Below are positions 15,057 through 23,518 of a stretch of DNA of 35,974 bases, piece by piece. The stretch covers positions 1-35,974 of the IMG/VR virus record IMGVR_UViG_3300028610_000189. One strand, 5' to 3'. The DNA is from a virus. The notes below the pieces were generated by a model. The model was not told where the DNA came from and did no database searches. It saw only the letters and a program-made list of their open reading frames with translations. How positions within the stretch are numbered: the first letter of the stretch is position 1; each line of letters starts with the position of its first letter. Both the position numbers and the translations under genes were made by a program.

Positions 15057-16126
15057 TGCCAACATCAGGAACAGTCGGTAGCACAATCTTCCGGAACCAG
15101 CAGATCATTGATCATGCGTTTCGTCGTTGCAAAATGGTTGAGCAGGAGATTACCGGGGAGCACATCGAGATCGCACTCGACATGCTCTGGTTGTGGACGC
15201 AGACCCTCGTCAACAAAGGCATCAAGCTGTGGAACGTCATCCCACTCTTGCTGCCAATTTACGAGCGTCAGGCAACTGTGCCGTGCCCTCTCGGTACCGT
15301 GGACACCTACACCATCAACCTGCGCAACCTAAACCGGATCACCGGTACTGCGACCGCATCGGAAGGTGTTGCGGACAACGCATTCGACAGTGACCTGACG
15401 ACAGCGTGCACGCAGATAGCAGCGCTGGGCACGATTGACATGTTGCTCGACAGTGCGACCAACGTGAGTACCTTCGGCATCATGCCCAACGTCTCAGGTG
15501 ACTGGGACTACGTGATCGAGGGCTCGAACGATAACTTCGTGACTTCGGTAAATCTCCTCACGCGGACGGCTCAAGCAGTCGTTGCAAATGAATGGCTCTG
15601 GGTGGATGTGCAGGGCGTGCTGGGAGGCGTCAACGACTTCGATAACTATCGACTTCGCGCTACCGGTACCACGGTGCTCGATGTCATCGAGCTGTTCTAC
15701 GGCAACAAGCCGAATGAAATTCCGATGTACAAACTGAATCGGAACGACTACGCAAACCTGCCTGACAAATCGAGCACAGGCAGACCGACGCAGTTCTGGT
15801 ACGACAAAACACGTACGCAACCGGAGATCGAGTTGTGGCCTAACCCTGCAGCAACGCACACATTCGATCAGGTTACCGGCTTCGTGCAGCGGCAGCTGCA
15901 AGACGTGGGTGTGATGAGCGACGAGCTGGAGGTTCCTGACCGTTGGTACCTCGCTATCGTTTGCAACCTAGCTGCACAAATGGGCAGAGAGATCAAAGAG
16001 GTGGACGAGATAATCATTCCCCGACTGGATCTCGATGCAGAAAAGTATTTAACCGACGCATGGACGGGCGAGACCGATGAGTCTGAAGCGTACCTGCGTC
16101 CCAACATCGCACCTTATACGAGGTAG
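15056..16126 (+). CDS. P22 gp4-like head-tail connector with an inserted discoidin-like domain
   Basis: 356 aa. Residues 1-92 (QQIIDHAFRRCKMVEQEITG, LDMLWLWTQTLVNKGIKLW) and ~225-356 (EIPMYKLNRNDYANLP, FWYDKTRTQPEIELWPNP, VPDRWYLAIVCNLAAQMGRE) form the helical connector scaffold shared with P22 gp4-type adaptors and tail tubular A proteins, which bridge portal and tail. Between them, about residues 94-214 look like an F5/8 type C (discoidin) beta sandwich: GVADNAFDSDLTTACT, TFGIMPNVSGDWDYVIEGSN and YRLRATGTTVLDVIELFYGN. This could decorate the outside of the neck and bind glycans. Translation is coupled to the -1 extension upstream (TAATG). Confidence 0.72.
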   Translation: MPTSGTVGSTIFRNQQIIDHAFRRCKMVEQEITGEHIEIALDMLWLWTQTLVNKGIKLWNVIPLLLPIYERQATVPCPLGTVDTYTINLRNLNRITGTATASEGVADNAFDSDLTTACTQIAALGTIDMLLDSATNVSTFGIMPNVSGDWDYVIEGSNDNFVTSVNLLTRTAQAVVANEWLWVDVQGVLGGVNDFDNYRLRATGTTVLDVIELFYGNKPNEIPMYKLNRNDYANLPDKSSTGRPTQFWYDKTRTQPEIELWPNPAATHTFDQVTGFVQRQLQDVGVMSDELEVPDRWYLAIVCNLAAQMGREIKEVDEIIIPRLDLDAEKYLTDAWTGETDESEAYLRPNIAPYTR

Positions 16127-16128
16127 TC

Positions 16129-16488
16129 ATGGCTATCTTTTTAGATCCAACTGGAAAGAGCACTTACGGGATTGGCGTTTGTCAGCGATGCTGGCGTAAG
16201 TTCTTCCTCGAAGATTTGCATTCAGATCCGAACACTCCGGGACTGAAAGTTTGCATCGATGATCTCGATGACTACGATCCGTATCGTCTGGCTCCACGTC
16301 AGGCTGATCGCATCACGTTGCCGTTTTATCGTCCTGATGAGGCTCTGACGGCAGGGGGACCGAACCCGAACGTTAATTTCCTGGGCGGCATTCGTGAGGC
16401 TCCCGGCTCCAGTCCGCGCATCACGGAAGACGGTAGGTTGCGTGTGCTTGAGGACGCAACGGTGAACCAGAATGAGGTGGAAGACTAA
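16129..16488 (+). CDS. Conserved virion-module protein with a zinc-ribbon-like N-terminus
   Basis: 119 aa. Seen: DPTGKSTYGIGVCQRCWRKF with a CxxC near residue 18, then GLKVCIDDLDDYDPYRL with one further Cys where related proteins usually have CxxC, then a PRQADRITLPFYRPDE segment. I recognise the pattern (GxGxCxRC...PGLxVCxxC.DxxDPYRLxPRQ) from small proteins next to connector genes. In this copy the fourth Cys is replaced (CIDD), so a complete zinc site is doubtful. The stop overlaps the next fibre gene (TAATG). Function unknown. Confidence 0.65.
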   Translation: MAIFLDPTGKSTYGIGVCQRCWRKFFLEDLHSDPNTPGLKVCIDDLDDYDPYRLAPRQADRITLPFYRPDEALTAGGPNPNVNFLGGIREAPGSSPRITEDGRLRVLEDATVNQNEVED

Positions 16489-19400
16489 TGCCCAACATAA
16501 CAATCTCAGATCTGCCTGACGTTGTAGTGCCCATCGATGCACCTGCTACGTTCCTGGAGGTGTCAGTTCTTGAAGCGGGTGTAGAGGTCAGCCGAAGAAT
16601 TGCAGCGGATGATCTCTCGTCTGCATTCGGATTAGATGCAACGTTCGTTACTCAGTCAGCGAACGCAATCCTGCCGAACGAGCGGATACTAACTGCGGGA
16701 GCAGACATCGGCATTGTTGACAGTGGTCCCGGTCTCGCGATCACAATCAGCGTGACCAACCATCCAAGTCAGAATCCGTTTAATTCGCCACTTGGGATAT
16801 TGGCGGACATCAACACAGCGACTCCTCCCACGAACGAAGCGGTCACGGCTCTGTTAGAGATACGCGATCTCCAAAACGTCAATGTACTGGCTCGTCTGGG
16901 CTTCGCTGCTGGAGTACCTTCTCTTGAACTGCGCAGCTTCATGGAGGGAGAGGACGTATTCATACGCGGGACGGCATCCACCGGCAACGAAGAGAACATC
17001 CTCCACTACGACATGAATGCTCGCGACCTGGAACTGTTCAGGTCTGACAGCGTGGTCTTCAGTACGAACACGGGGGGTCAGTTCGCAGCGGTCAGCAGCA
17101 CTTCCAACAATCCTACGACCGGTGGGTCACAGAGTACCCGGATAGACCTGACGAACAGTCTGCTCGCCCTCGTGGGAAGTTTTGGAGGTGTCGGTTCCAC
17201 CGTCATCGATGTCCACAGTTACATCCACGGTGGTCACGTCACGATCAGCGGAGAAGACACGGCATCAGGAGCGACAAGAATCGGATTTGAGATGGATCCT
17301 GACGGTGTGACCACATTCCGTTACGGTGATTTGGCCTCTGTGGACGGTGGTGTCGAGTTCAGTGCCCCGGATGTTGATACCCCGTTCCGGATAACCCCGC
17401 TGAACGCCGGAGTCCCTGTAGCCGACTTCATCGATTACAACATTGACCGAGACGATTGGGAAATACGCGGTGATGTCCAATTCACCGATAACCCCGCTAC
17501 CAGTCGAACTGTCACCTTCGATAACGACGTCATAATAAATGGCGCAGATCGCTTCATACAAGCACCGCTGAATATCGGCAACGCCAGCAATCACGGTTCG
17601 GTTGGATCGGGGGATATTTACTTTGTCAGTGATACCGGAGCTAACCGTGGGCTCTTCCTCGGTCGGCAGTTCTTCGCACAAAACCTGACTGACAAAGGTG
17701 CTCCTCAATTCGGTGCCGTGTTCGACACGGACACCAGCATGCTCACGGATCCTGGGCTCTACAACCTGCGATTCAATAACGCCACGCCCGCGAGCGTCAC
17801 CGAGATCTCGATTGATGACACCGGAATAGGTGGTCACGACTTCGGAAGCTTCTGGGGCGCGGAACTTGTGTCTGGCGATAAGCTGTTCATCAAGCAAGTT
17901 GACGATGACACTCGGTGGATCATCTTCACGCTGAGCGGTCCACCAGTTGATCAAACAGGCTTCTGGACAATGCCGGTTACTGTTGACAGCAGTGGTGTAC
18001 TTCCGGTTGACACAGAAGAAATCAATGTCGCGGTTTACTTAGAGAGTCTTGGCTTCTCTGGGGAAGCTGCGTTCGATCAGTTCAACTATCAGTTCGACAC
18101 AGCAACGGCACAAGCTGATCCAGGTCCGGGATTGATTCGTCTGAACAATGCGACTCCTTCGTTAGCAACTTTTGCCTACGTTGATGACTTAGACGTGAAT
18201 GGAATCGACGTTGGTTCTCTGGTCATTGACAGCTTGCTGGCAGGTGAGAAGTTCCGCATCAGGAACTCCACCACGTTAGTCTCTCAGCTGAATTATCGGC
18301 TCACTGGTATAGCAGTGGACTTCACTGGATTCTGGCGCATCCCCATTGTCTATGAAGACGGGGACGACGTACTCCCAGCAAACGGTGAAGACATCCAGGT
18401 CTTCTACGATCCAGACCTCTTCATCGAGGCTGGAACGGATGTTGCTAACCAGTCGGACATGCTTTACTGGGAGTCAGATCATTGGGCTGCTAGTAGCCCT
18501 GGAATGACGTTCAACAACGCTTCTCCGGCTATCGGTGGCCGACTGCGAATGGCTGGCAACGCGACGTCTGATCCCCTTCGCTGTCAAATCTTCGCGGTCG
18601 TCGGCAACTCAACTTCCGGTCTGTGGTTCACGCAAGGTCATCAAGCGGATGAGGGATTCTTCGCGCTCCATGTTGGTAGTGCCGGAGCAGAGACCTTCAC
18701 TTGGGGTTGGGACACGCCGGGAGGTGGAACGCAACCCATCATGCACATGGATGAGCAAGTTCGGCTTGTCATTGAGTCCGGTGCAGGATTCTTCATGGAG
18801 GAGAAGGCAGCAGACCACGGCAACATCGCTGGACACGGTGAGTTCTGGGTGCGTAACACTGGAGCCGGTGACCCGATGTTCACTGATGACGCCGGGACTG
18901 ACTTCGTATTGAACTCGACTGCTCCGGCAGCACCGATTGTCCTACTCGATAACGAGCAGATTCAATTCGGTAGTAGCACTGACGTCACAATGGACTGGGA
19001 CGGTGTTGACTTTGAAGTAGAGAGTTTGGCAGCGAGTCAAATATTCAACTGGCGCGACGGTGGGCGACATCGCTTCTACGATCCGACCGATGCTCAGTAC
19101 ATTGAGATCGAACCGGTATCTGCGACGGTCTTTAACATCAACATGAGCAACTCATCGGCAGGGTGCATATTCAACGGTGCTAATTTCTGGCGTTTCCTTG
19201 ATGGTTCGTTGCAGTGCGAGGGTTTGTCCATTGATGGAGCTATCGCTAGTGCGCTGACGATGGAAGTGTCTGGGATTGAACGAGCGTCATGGTCTTGCAG
19301 TGATACGCTTCTCGTTCTCTCGCTGATCCAATCTTCTGGTGACAGATATGTGATCAGAAATGGCATCAACGACATGGTTGGCTTCGAAGAAACTGGAGGT

Positions 19401-19949
19401 CTAACCGTATTTGAAGACGGTGCAGCCGATACCGACTTTGTCAACCTGAAGCACACTGGCGTCAACGGACAGCTAAATTCTAACTTGGGATCGCTCCAAA
19501 TGCTGACGGCTGGAACGATCCGGATGTTCTTCACGGATCCCACCGTGACGGGTAGGACGACTGCTGCAGACATTCAGGATAACGGAAGCGTATTCCATGA
19601 AGTAGGCTACAACGATCTGCAAATCTTCAACGACAACGTGTCTGATACGTTGGAGTCTCGACATGCCGGTCAGATCGCTTTCAAGGATGCAACCACTGCA
19701 CGAACGTTGACGCTCGCATCGAACGTCGATCTGGACTTCCCGGTTGAAACAATGACTACGGTCATTAATGCATTCACTTCGGGGGATTACACGATTACGG
19801 AAGGAGCGAGCACGACGCTCTTCTATCTTGATGGCAGTACACGAATTGATACAGCAGGAGGTGCAACGGTAGGACCAGGCGGAGTTGCTAACATTTGGCG
19901 CGAGAGTGCGACGGTCTATTACATCTGGGGAACGGGAATCACACCGTAA
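16488..19949 (+). CDS. Large beta-rich fibre-type protein 2
   Basis: 1153 aa. The N-terminus (ISDLPDVVVPIDAPATFLEV, then SANAILPNERILTAGADIG) matches the attachment part of phage fibres. Two copies of the module also found in fibre 1 lie at about residues 412-515 (TDPGLYNLRFNNATPASVTE, IIFTLSGPPVDQTGFWTMPV) and 534-645 (ADPGPGLIRLNNATP, TGIAVDFTGFWRIPI). A second module type (DHGNIAGHGEFWVRNTGAGD, then FTDDAGTDF) is shared with fibre 3. The C-terminal cap (YTITEGASTTLFYLDGS, ANIWRESATVYYIWGTGI) is also shared with fibre 3. Inferred role: receptor-contacting fibre. No peptidase, lyase or esterase motif was recognised. Confidence 0.75.
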   Translation: MPNITISDLPDVVVPIDAPATFLEVSVLEAGVEVSRRIAADDLSSAFGLDATFVTQSANAILPNERILTAGADIGIVDSGPGLAITISVTNHPSQNPFNSPLGILADINTATPPTNEAVTALLEIRDLQNVNVLARLGFAAGVPSLELRSFMEGEDVFIRGTASTGNEENILHYDMNARDLELFRSDSVVFSTNTGGQFAAVSSTSNNPTTGGSQSTRIDLTNSLLALVGSFGGVGSTVIDVHSYIHGGHVTISGEDTASGATRIGFEMDPDGVTTFRYGDLASVDGGVEFSAPDVDTPFRITPLNAGVPVADFIDYNIDRDDWEIRGDVQFTDNPATSRTVTFDNDVIINGADRFIQAPLNIGNASNHGSVGSGDIYFVSDTGANRGLFLGRQFFAQNLTDKGAPQFGAVFDTDTSMLTDPGLYNLRFNNATPASVTEISIDDTGIGGHDFGSFWGAELVSGDKLFIKQVDDDTRWIIFTLSGPPVDQTGFWTMPVTVDSSGVLPVDTEEINVAVYLESLGFSGEAAFDQFNYQFDTATAQADPGPGLIRLNNATPSLATFAYVDDLDVNGIDVGSLVIDSLLAGEKFRIRNSTTLVSQLNYRLTGIAVDFTGFWRIPIVYEDGDDVLPANGEDIQVFYDPDLFIEAGTDVANQSDMLYWESDHWAASSPGMTFNNASPAIGGRLRMAGNATSDPLRCQIFAVVGNSTSGLWFTQGHQADEGFFALHVGSAGAETFTWGWDTPGGGTQPIMHMDEQVRLVIESGAGFFMEEKAADHGNIAGHGEFWVRNTGAGDPMFTDDAGTDFVLNSTAPAAPIVLLDNEQIQFGSSTDVTMDWDGVDFEVESLAASQIFNWRDGGRHRFYDPTDAQYIEIEPVSATVFNINMSNSSAGCIFNGANFWRFLDGSLQCEGLSIDGAIASALTMEVSGIERASWSCSDTLLVLSLIQSSGDRYVIRNGINDMVGFEETGGLTVFEDGAADTDFVNLKHTGVNGQLNSNLGSLQMLTAGTIRMFFTDPTVTGRTTAADIQDNGSVFHEVGYNDLQIFNDNVSDTLESRHAGQIAFKDATTARTLTLASNVDLDFPVETMTTVINAFTSGDYTITEGASTTLFYLDGSTRIDTAGGATVGPGGVANIWRESATVYYIWGTGITP

Positions 19950-20512
19950 TGATATGCAGAGTTCGACCAAGGTTGATCTTACCGTCTCGCTTCCATCAGC
20001 GAGGGTCCATGGGTCAACATACGCTGGCGGCAGCGGCTCAGCAGGGAGCATCAACTCCTTCCGTGGCTGTGACCAATCCCGTGACCATCTTGTTCAGCGA
20101 CGATACGGCAGCGAACAACGTAGGAATCATTTTCAACGATACGATTCAAGCTGTCGGTACGCCGACCGAGATGGTCAAGCGTCACGATCTAACGTACATC
20201 TTGATGGGGGACGACGATGCAGGTAGTCCGATTGATCATACGGATGAGTGGGCTGCTTTCGGTAATCCATCGCTCTTTGAGGTCGCATGCGATTCACTGT
20301 CTATGGGAGTGTGGAGTACTGAAGCGGCAGCGGTCGGAGTCTTCGTCGATATGAGTGTTGACCGAATATGGAATGTAAACCGACCTGGAGGAAAAGGTCG
20401 CACTGCTGGCACGACACAGGTCATCGGCTCGTTTACAGTGCGCGAGATTGCCGACACGGGAAACAGCACGACGTTCACAGTGGACGTTACGAATATACAG
20501 ACGGACCCTTAA
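19949..20512 (+). CDS. Beta-rich hypothetical virion protein
   Basis: 187 aa from ATG 19949, which overlaps the fibre stop (TAATG). ATG 20009 (MGQHTL...) is an alternative start that removes a basic leader. The body alternates short strands (NPVTILFSDDTAANNVGIIF, FEVACDSLSMGVWS, GSFTVREIADTGNSTTFTVD). No family is recognised. Placed directly after a fibre gene, it may be a fibre-associated protein or chaperone; this is inferred from position. Confidence 0.6.
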   Translation: MICRVRPRLILPSRFHQRGSMGQHTLAAAAQQGASTPSVAVTNPVTILFSDDTAANNVGIIFNDTIQAVGTPTEMVKRHDLTYILMGDDDAGSPIDHTDEWAAFGNPSLFEVACDSLSMGVWSTEAAAVGVFVDMSVDRIWNVNRPGGKGRTAGTTQVIGSFTVREIADTGNSTTFTVDVTNIQTDP

Positions 20513-20513
20513 T

Positions 20514-21191
20514 ATGATTACACTGCCACCATACATCTACGACCGAGATTCCTATCTTCAAGTGCCGGTAGCGGATCGTTGGATATTCAATAAACTTGCT
20601 CTCGCTGAGAAGCTTGGATATACCTGTGGACCTCTTGGTACTCACCCATCGGCGCAGACAGATGTGATTGTTCGTCCCCAGATGAACATCTTCGGAGAAG
20701 GGAGGGGAGGGTTCTTAGAGTACGACACATGGCCGTTCGCTCCTTGGGATCACGTTCCGAACGCGAACCCTGGATACTTCTGGTGCGAGCAGTTCACTGG
20801 GCGACATGCCTACACGATCTTCGTTGATGACGTGGCTCGCTACTGTGCTTTCTCGGAAGCAATCCCCCTCGCTGTGAACCAGATCGAAGTTTACGCTGAG
20901 GATCTTGCGTTGGCGGAGGCTCCAGCATTGCCTGTTTTCCTGCAAGGAATTTCCAAGTACCTGTACGTTGAATCAATCGGTGGCAACATCATTGAAGTTT
21001 CACCGAGAGCAGGGATGATAGGTGCAAGACAAGTTCTAATAGATGAATACAAGTTGATCGACCCAACGTGGGTTGAACCCACCGATCTCGAATTTGGCAT
21101 GGTAGATCAAAGGATCATGCCCGATGTCGCCGGAGGCTTTCGCTGGGAAACCATTGAGAGCGGTCGTCGGCCTTTTACTACAGACCCATAA
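20514..21191 (+). CDS. Hypothetical protein of the fibre/lysis interval
   Basis: 225 aa from ATG 20514, one base after the preceding stop. It is aromatic-rich (LPPYIYDRDSYLQVPVADRW, PFAPWDHVPNANPGYFWCEQF) with a beta-rich C-terminal half. I recognise no domain or catalytic motif. The abundance of Trp, Tyr and Phe suggests a compact globular, possibly carbohydrate-facing protein, but that is speculation. It is co-oriented with the fibre gene upstream and the small Ala/Pro-rich gene downstream. Confidence 0.6.
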   Translation: MITLPPYIYDRDSYLQVPVADRWIFNKLALAEKLGYTCGPLGTHPSAQTDVIVRPQMNIFGEGRGGFLEYDTWPFAPWDHVPNANPGYFWCEQFTGRHAYTIFVDDVARYCAFSEAIPLAVNQIEVYAEDLALAEAPALPVFLQGISKYLYVESIGGNIIEVSPRAGMIGARQVLIDEYKLIDPTWVEPTDLEFGMVDQRIMPDVAGGFRWETIESGRRPFTTDP

Positions 21192-21203
21192 GAGGAAAGA
21201 AAA

Positions 21204-21524
21204 ATGGCAAAGCAAGAAGTAAGTGCAGTACAAGTTCAGATGGCAGCGTCTGCTGGTGTGAGACTCCTGCAGGTCGATGACCTTCCCGTGCCTATGAGCA
21301 TCGCAAAGTCTGGTGCATTGAGCATCCTTGAAGGGTTGCTGACCGCACTGGCAAACGGTGAAGTGGTACTGGCACCACCTCCGCCAGCAACTCCGGAAGT
21401 TGCAGCTGCAGTTGCAGCCGCTGTGAAACCTCCGGCAGCTCCAGCAGTTCCAGATGCTGCAGAAAATAATGGGGGAGGTGGCGAAGCTCCTGCCATAGCT
21501 CCCGTGGAATCAGCGGAGGGATAA
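21204..21524 (+). CDS. Small protein with an Ala/Pro-rich tail
   Basis: 106 aa. Residues 1-50 are a possible folded part (VSAVQVQMAASAGVRLLQVD, SIAKSGALSILEGLLTALAN). Residues 55-106 are low-complexity Ala/Pro/Glu with a GGGG run, probably disordered. AGAGGA at 21191-21196 precedes ATG. No family is recognised. It lies at the start of the lysis-like cassette, but composition gives no clear lysis function. Confidence 0.55.
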   Translation: MAKQEVSAVQVQMAASAGVRLLQVDDLPVPMSIAKSGALSILEGLLTALANGEVVLAPPPPATPEVAAAVAAAVKPPAAPAVPDAAENNGGGGEAPAIAPVESAEG

Positions 21525-21527
21525 GTC

Positions 21528-21881
21528 ATGAAGGTTACGAAAGAGCAGGGTCTACATATCACGATGGCAGGGGTGATCGCTTTTCTACCTCTGCTACCGA
21601 TAATGTGGTTCATCGGCAAGCCGGTAATTTCTACGGCACTCGCAGAAGACATCAAGCAGGCGGCGCAGGAACAAGCGGTGCCAATCAAGAATGCTTTTGT
21701 CGCTCTGCTCGTTCGTGACATCAACAAGCTTAAGAAAGAGATGGCAGGTCTTCGGTTCCGTCAACGCCAGGGAACGGACTGGACAGCAGATGATGCCGAG
21801 TATCTTGCCGATTTGGAAATTGAGTTAGCCGCGCTTCAAGAAGCGAAGGTTGCTCTCGAAGTAGTGGTGAACACAAGCTAA
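21528..21881 (+). CDS. Membrane-anchored coiled-coil protein (lysis cassette candidate)
   Basis: 117 aa. One clear transmembrane segment at residues ~11-30 (ITMAGVIAFLPLLPIMWFIG) is followed by a periplasm-length helical domain with heptad-like charge pattern (DINKLKKEMAGLRFRQRQ, DLEIELAALQEAKVALEVV). A single N-terminal TM plus coiled coil is the layout of i-spanins (Rz), and a lipoprotein is encoded three genes downstream. A holin or structural membrane protein are alternatives. GGAGG at 21515-21519 supports the start. The stop overlaps the next gene (TAATG). Confidence 0.6.
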   Translation: MKVTKEQGLHITMAGVIAFLPLLPIMWFIGKPVISTALAEDIKQAAQEQAVPIKNAFVALLVRDINKLKKEMAGLRFRQRQGTDWTADDAEYLADLEIELAALQEAKVALEVVVNTS

Positions 21882-22369
21882 TGGATCTCTTGCAAGAAAG
21901 ATTTAGCTATGCAGACACGGAGACTGAAAGTGTTATTACTGTTAATGCTTTTGAGCTGGCTGGCATTGAACGTCCGTGGGTGTCTCATGATGATCTTGGG
22001 GGAAAACCGTTCGCATCTTGCATCCCGGACGGAGAGTACCAGCTGGAGCCGTGGGTCAGGCCGAACGGGCACGAGGTTTACATTCTGTCCAACCCGGACC
22101 TTGGCGTTTACAAGGAAGAGGCAGACCGACCGAACAATGTGGGGAGGTATTTAATTCTCTGGCACATTGCTAATTTCGTGACCGGCGTAGTGGGCTGTAC
22201 AGGACCCGGAATGCGTCGAGCACTGATGAAAAACAAAAAGACTGGACAGGTTGAACGTGCAGTCTCTAGCAGCGGTGAGGCAATGCGCATCATCACTGCA
22301 CAATTGGGGCGAGTGGAGACACATCGCTTAACGATCCGCGCTAAATGCGGAACAGGAGAAGCAGCATGA
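21881..22369 (+). CDS. DUF5675-like protein (possible lysis enzyme)
   Basis: 162 aa. The order VNAFELAGIERPWV, SCIPDGEYQLEP (residues 46-57), VGRYLILWHIANF and VTGVVGCTGPG matches the DUF5675 pattern as I recall it (ERP...SCIPxGxY...ILIHxGN...GCI). H95 and C106 occupy positions that recall the His...GC of L,D-transpeptidase-like folds, so action on peptidoglycan is conceivable. That is inference; no activity is established here. It sits where an endolysin is usually found, between a membrane protein and a holin-like gene. No other muralytic enzyme was recognised in the window. Confidence 0.65.
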   Translation: MDLLQERFSYADTETESVITVNAFELAGIERPWVSHDDLGGKPFASCIPDGEYQLEPWVRPNGHEVYILSNPDLGVYKEEADRPNNVGRYLILWHIANFVTGVVGCTGPGMRRALMKNKKTGQVERAVSSSGEAMRIITAQLGRVETHRLTIRAKCGTGEAA

Positions 22370-22590
22370 ATACACTCGTAGGTGCACTGATCGCAGCGTT
22401 GATTCTTTTCGGATCCAGCGTTGTCACATTGTTTACCAGCAATCCCGACCTTACTTTTGCAGACCTCACGACCGCGACCTGGGTTTCCCTTGCCGGTGGT
22501 GCAGCAGTTGCATTCTTAAAAGACTACCAAGCGCTTACTACCCGACGCTTGGTCAACAGAGTCACAGGATCGGGTGACGGAGGTATTTAA
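22366..22590 (+). CDS. Two-TM holin-like protein
   Basis: 74 aa. Two hydrophobic helices, ~4-24 (LVGALIAALILFGSSVVTLF) and ~35-52 (WVSLAGGAAVAFLKDYQ), and a basic C-terminal tail (TTRRLVNRV) give a class II holin-like topology. The SLAGGAAVAFLKDYQA end is similar to small membrane proteins annotated as holins in marine phages. AGGAGAA at 22354-22360 selects ATG 22366, which overlaps the preceding stop (ATGA). The holin role is inferred from topology and context. Confidence 0.65.
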   Translation: MNTLVGALIAALILFGSSVVTLFTSNPDLTFADLTTATWVSLAGGAAVAFLKDYQALTTRRLVNRVTGSGDGGI

Positions 22591-22591
22591 G

Positions 22592-23014
22592 ATGAACTAT
22601 CTAGTTCAGACGCGACAGCTTTTCGCGTTCTACTGCCTGCTGTTATTGATAGGGCTGCAAGGATGCGCGTCATCCAACCCGCTCGCTCAAGCAGAGACAG
22701 TCGAGCAGAAAGCGTATGCCGCGTACGGTTCGTTCGTTATCGCTGAAGAGCAGGCTGCGAAGCTTGTGTCCAGTGGTCAGCTAAATAACAGTCAAACAAT
22801 TGCTATCGGGAGGGCGGACGAACGAGCGAAAGCAGTCGTCGATGACTTAATCGCAGCGGTGCTGGAGTTCGAAGAAATTCAGGACGAGTTTAGGAGGTTC
22901 GGTACTGGCGAACAACGGTACGTCAATGCCATGAACAGCCTCAACAACTGGACTGAGAGACTTGTTCCGCTCATCAATAATTTACTCGCAGCAGTTAGAG
23001 GAGCAGAACAATGA
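22592..23014 (+). CDS. Phage lipoprotein (lysis cassette)
   Basis: 140 aa from ATG 22592, with GGAGG at 22579-22583. The signal sequence ends in a lipobox LQGC (residues 22-25). Residue 26 is Ala, not Asp, so sorting to the outer membrane is expected. The mature part is helical (AETVEQKAYAAYGSFVIAEE, LNNWTERLVPLINNLLAAV). I recognise this QAET..QKA.A.YG pattern from lipoproteins next to holin genes in marine phages. It is longer than classical Rz1 o-spanins and not Pro-rich, so it may be a different kind of envelope protein. Its presence implies a Gram-negative host. The stop overlaps the next ATG. Confidence 0.75.
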   Translation: MNYLVQTRQLFAFYCLLLLIGLQGCASSNPLAQAETVEQKAYAAYGSFVIAEEQAAKLVSSGQLNNSQTIAIGRADERAKAVVDDLIAAVLEFEEIQDEFRRFGTGEQRYVNAMNSLNNWTERLVPLINNLLAAVRGAEQ

Positions 23015-23508
23015 ATCCGATCCAATTGATACTGATGGCAATTCGGGGTCTGTCTATTGTCGTAGATAACCCCGCTCTCGGTGGAGGTTCCAGCATTAAG
23101 TTGCAGGAGACGTCGAAGTTGCTCGATTTTCTCGGCGAACTTCTGGAGCGTGGGGACGAGGCTCACACTGAACTGAAAGAGTTCGCGGAGATGGTCAAGA
23201 GCATGGCTGAACAGGGGCGGGCACCGTCTAAAGCAGAGTGGGATTCTCTGAAGGAGAGAAGCGATGCAGCCCATGATGTCATTCAAGAGGCACGCCGCAG
23301 AGCTGAAGAGGAAGAAGCTGCAAATCAACCTCCAGTTCCTGACCCTGAACCCGAACCGGAACCCACACCGGAGCCCGAGCCTGAGCCAGATCCTGAGCCC
23401 GAGCCTGATCCGACACCCGAACCGGAACCAGAACCGGATCCTGTGCCAGATCCTGATCCAGCACCCGAGCCTGATCCAACAGAGACCGAAACACCCCCAA
23501 CCGGGTGA
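23011..23508 (+). CDS. Helical protein with a long Pro/Glu/Asp repeat tail
   Basis: 165 aa. Residues 1-105 start with a weakly hydrophobic segment (IQLILMAIRGLSIVV) and a helical domain (DEAHTELKEFAEMVKSMAEQ). Residues ~110-160 are an almost pure PEPEPDPEPEP-type repeat. Such tails form stiff, extended polyproline-like rods, as in TonB-type spanning proteins, and could reach across the periplasm. The 4-nt overlap with the lipoprotein gene suggests the two products act together. A spanin-like or envelope-spanning role is a hypothesis. Reverse-frame Gly/Ser ORFs here are shadows of the repeat. Confidence 0.65.
   Translation: MNPIQLILMAIRGLSIVVDNPALGGGSSIKLQETSKLLDFLGELLERGDEAHTELKEFAEMVKSMAEQGRAPSKAEWDSLKERSDAAHDVIQEARRRAEEEEAANQPPVPDPEPEPEPTPEPEPEPDPEPEPDPTPEPEPEPDPVPDPDPAPEPDPTETETPPTG
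23338..23490 (+). repeat. Tandem Pro-Glu/Pro-Asp codon repeat
   Basis: About 150 nt alternate CCx with GAG/GAA/GAT codons in a roughly 6-nt period. Codon choice is mixed, so the repeat is imperfect in DNA although nearly perfect in protein. It could vary in copy number by replication slippage in 6-nt steps without changing frame. Confidence 0.75.
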
Positions 23509-23518
23509 GGAGTAACGC

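Noticed and set aside
19895-19948. Longer start for the 19949 gene
   Set aside because: The extension is within the fibre gene and has no ribosome site. ATG 19949 overlaps the fibre stop.
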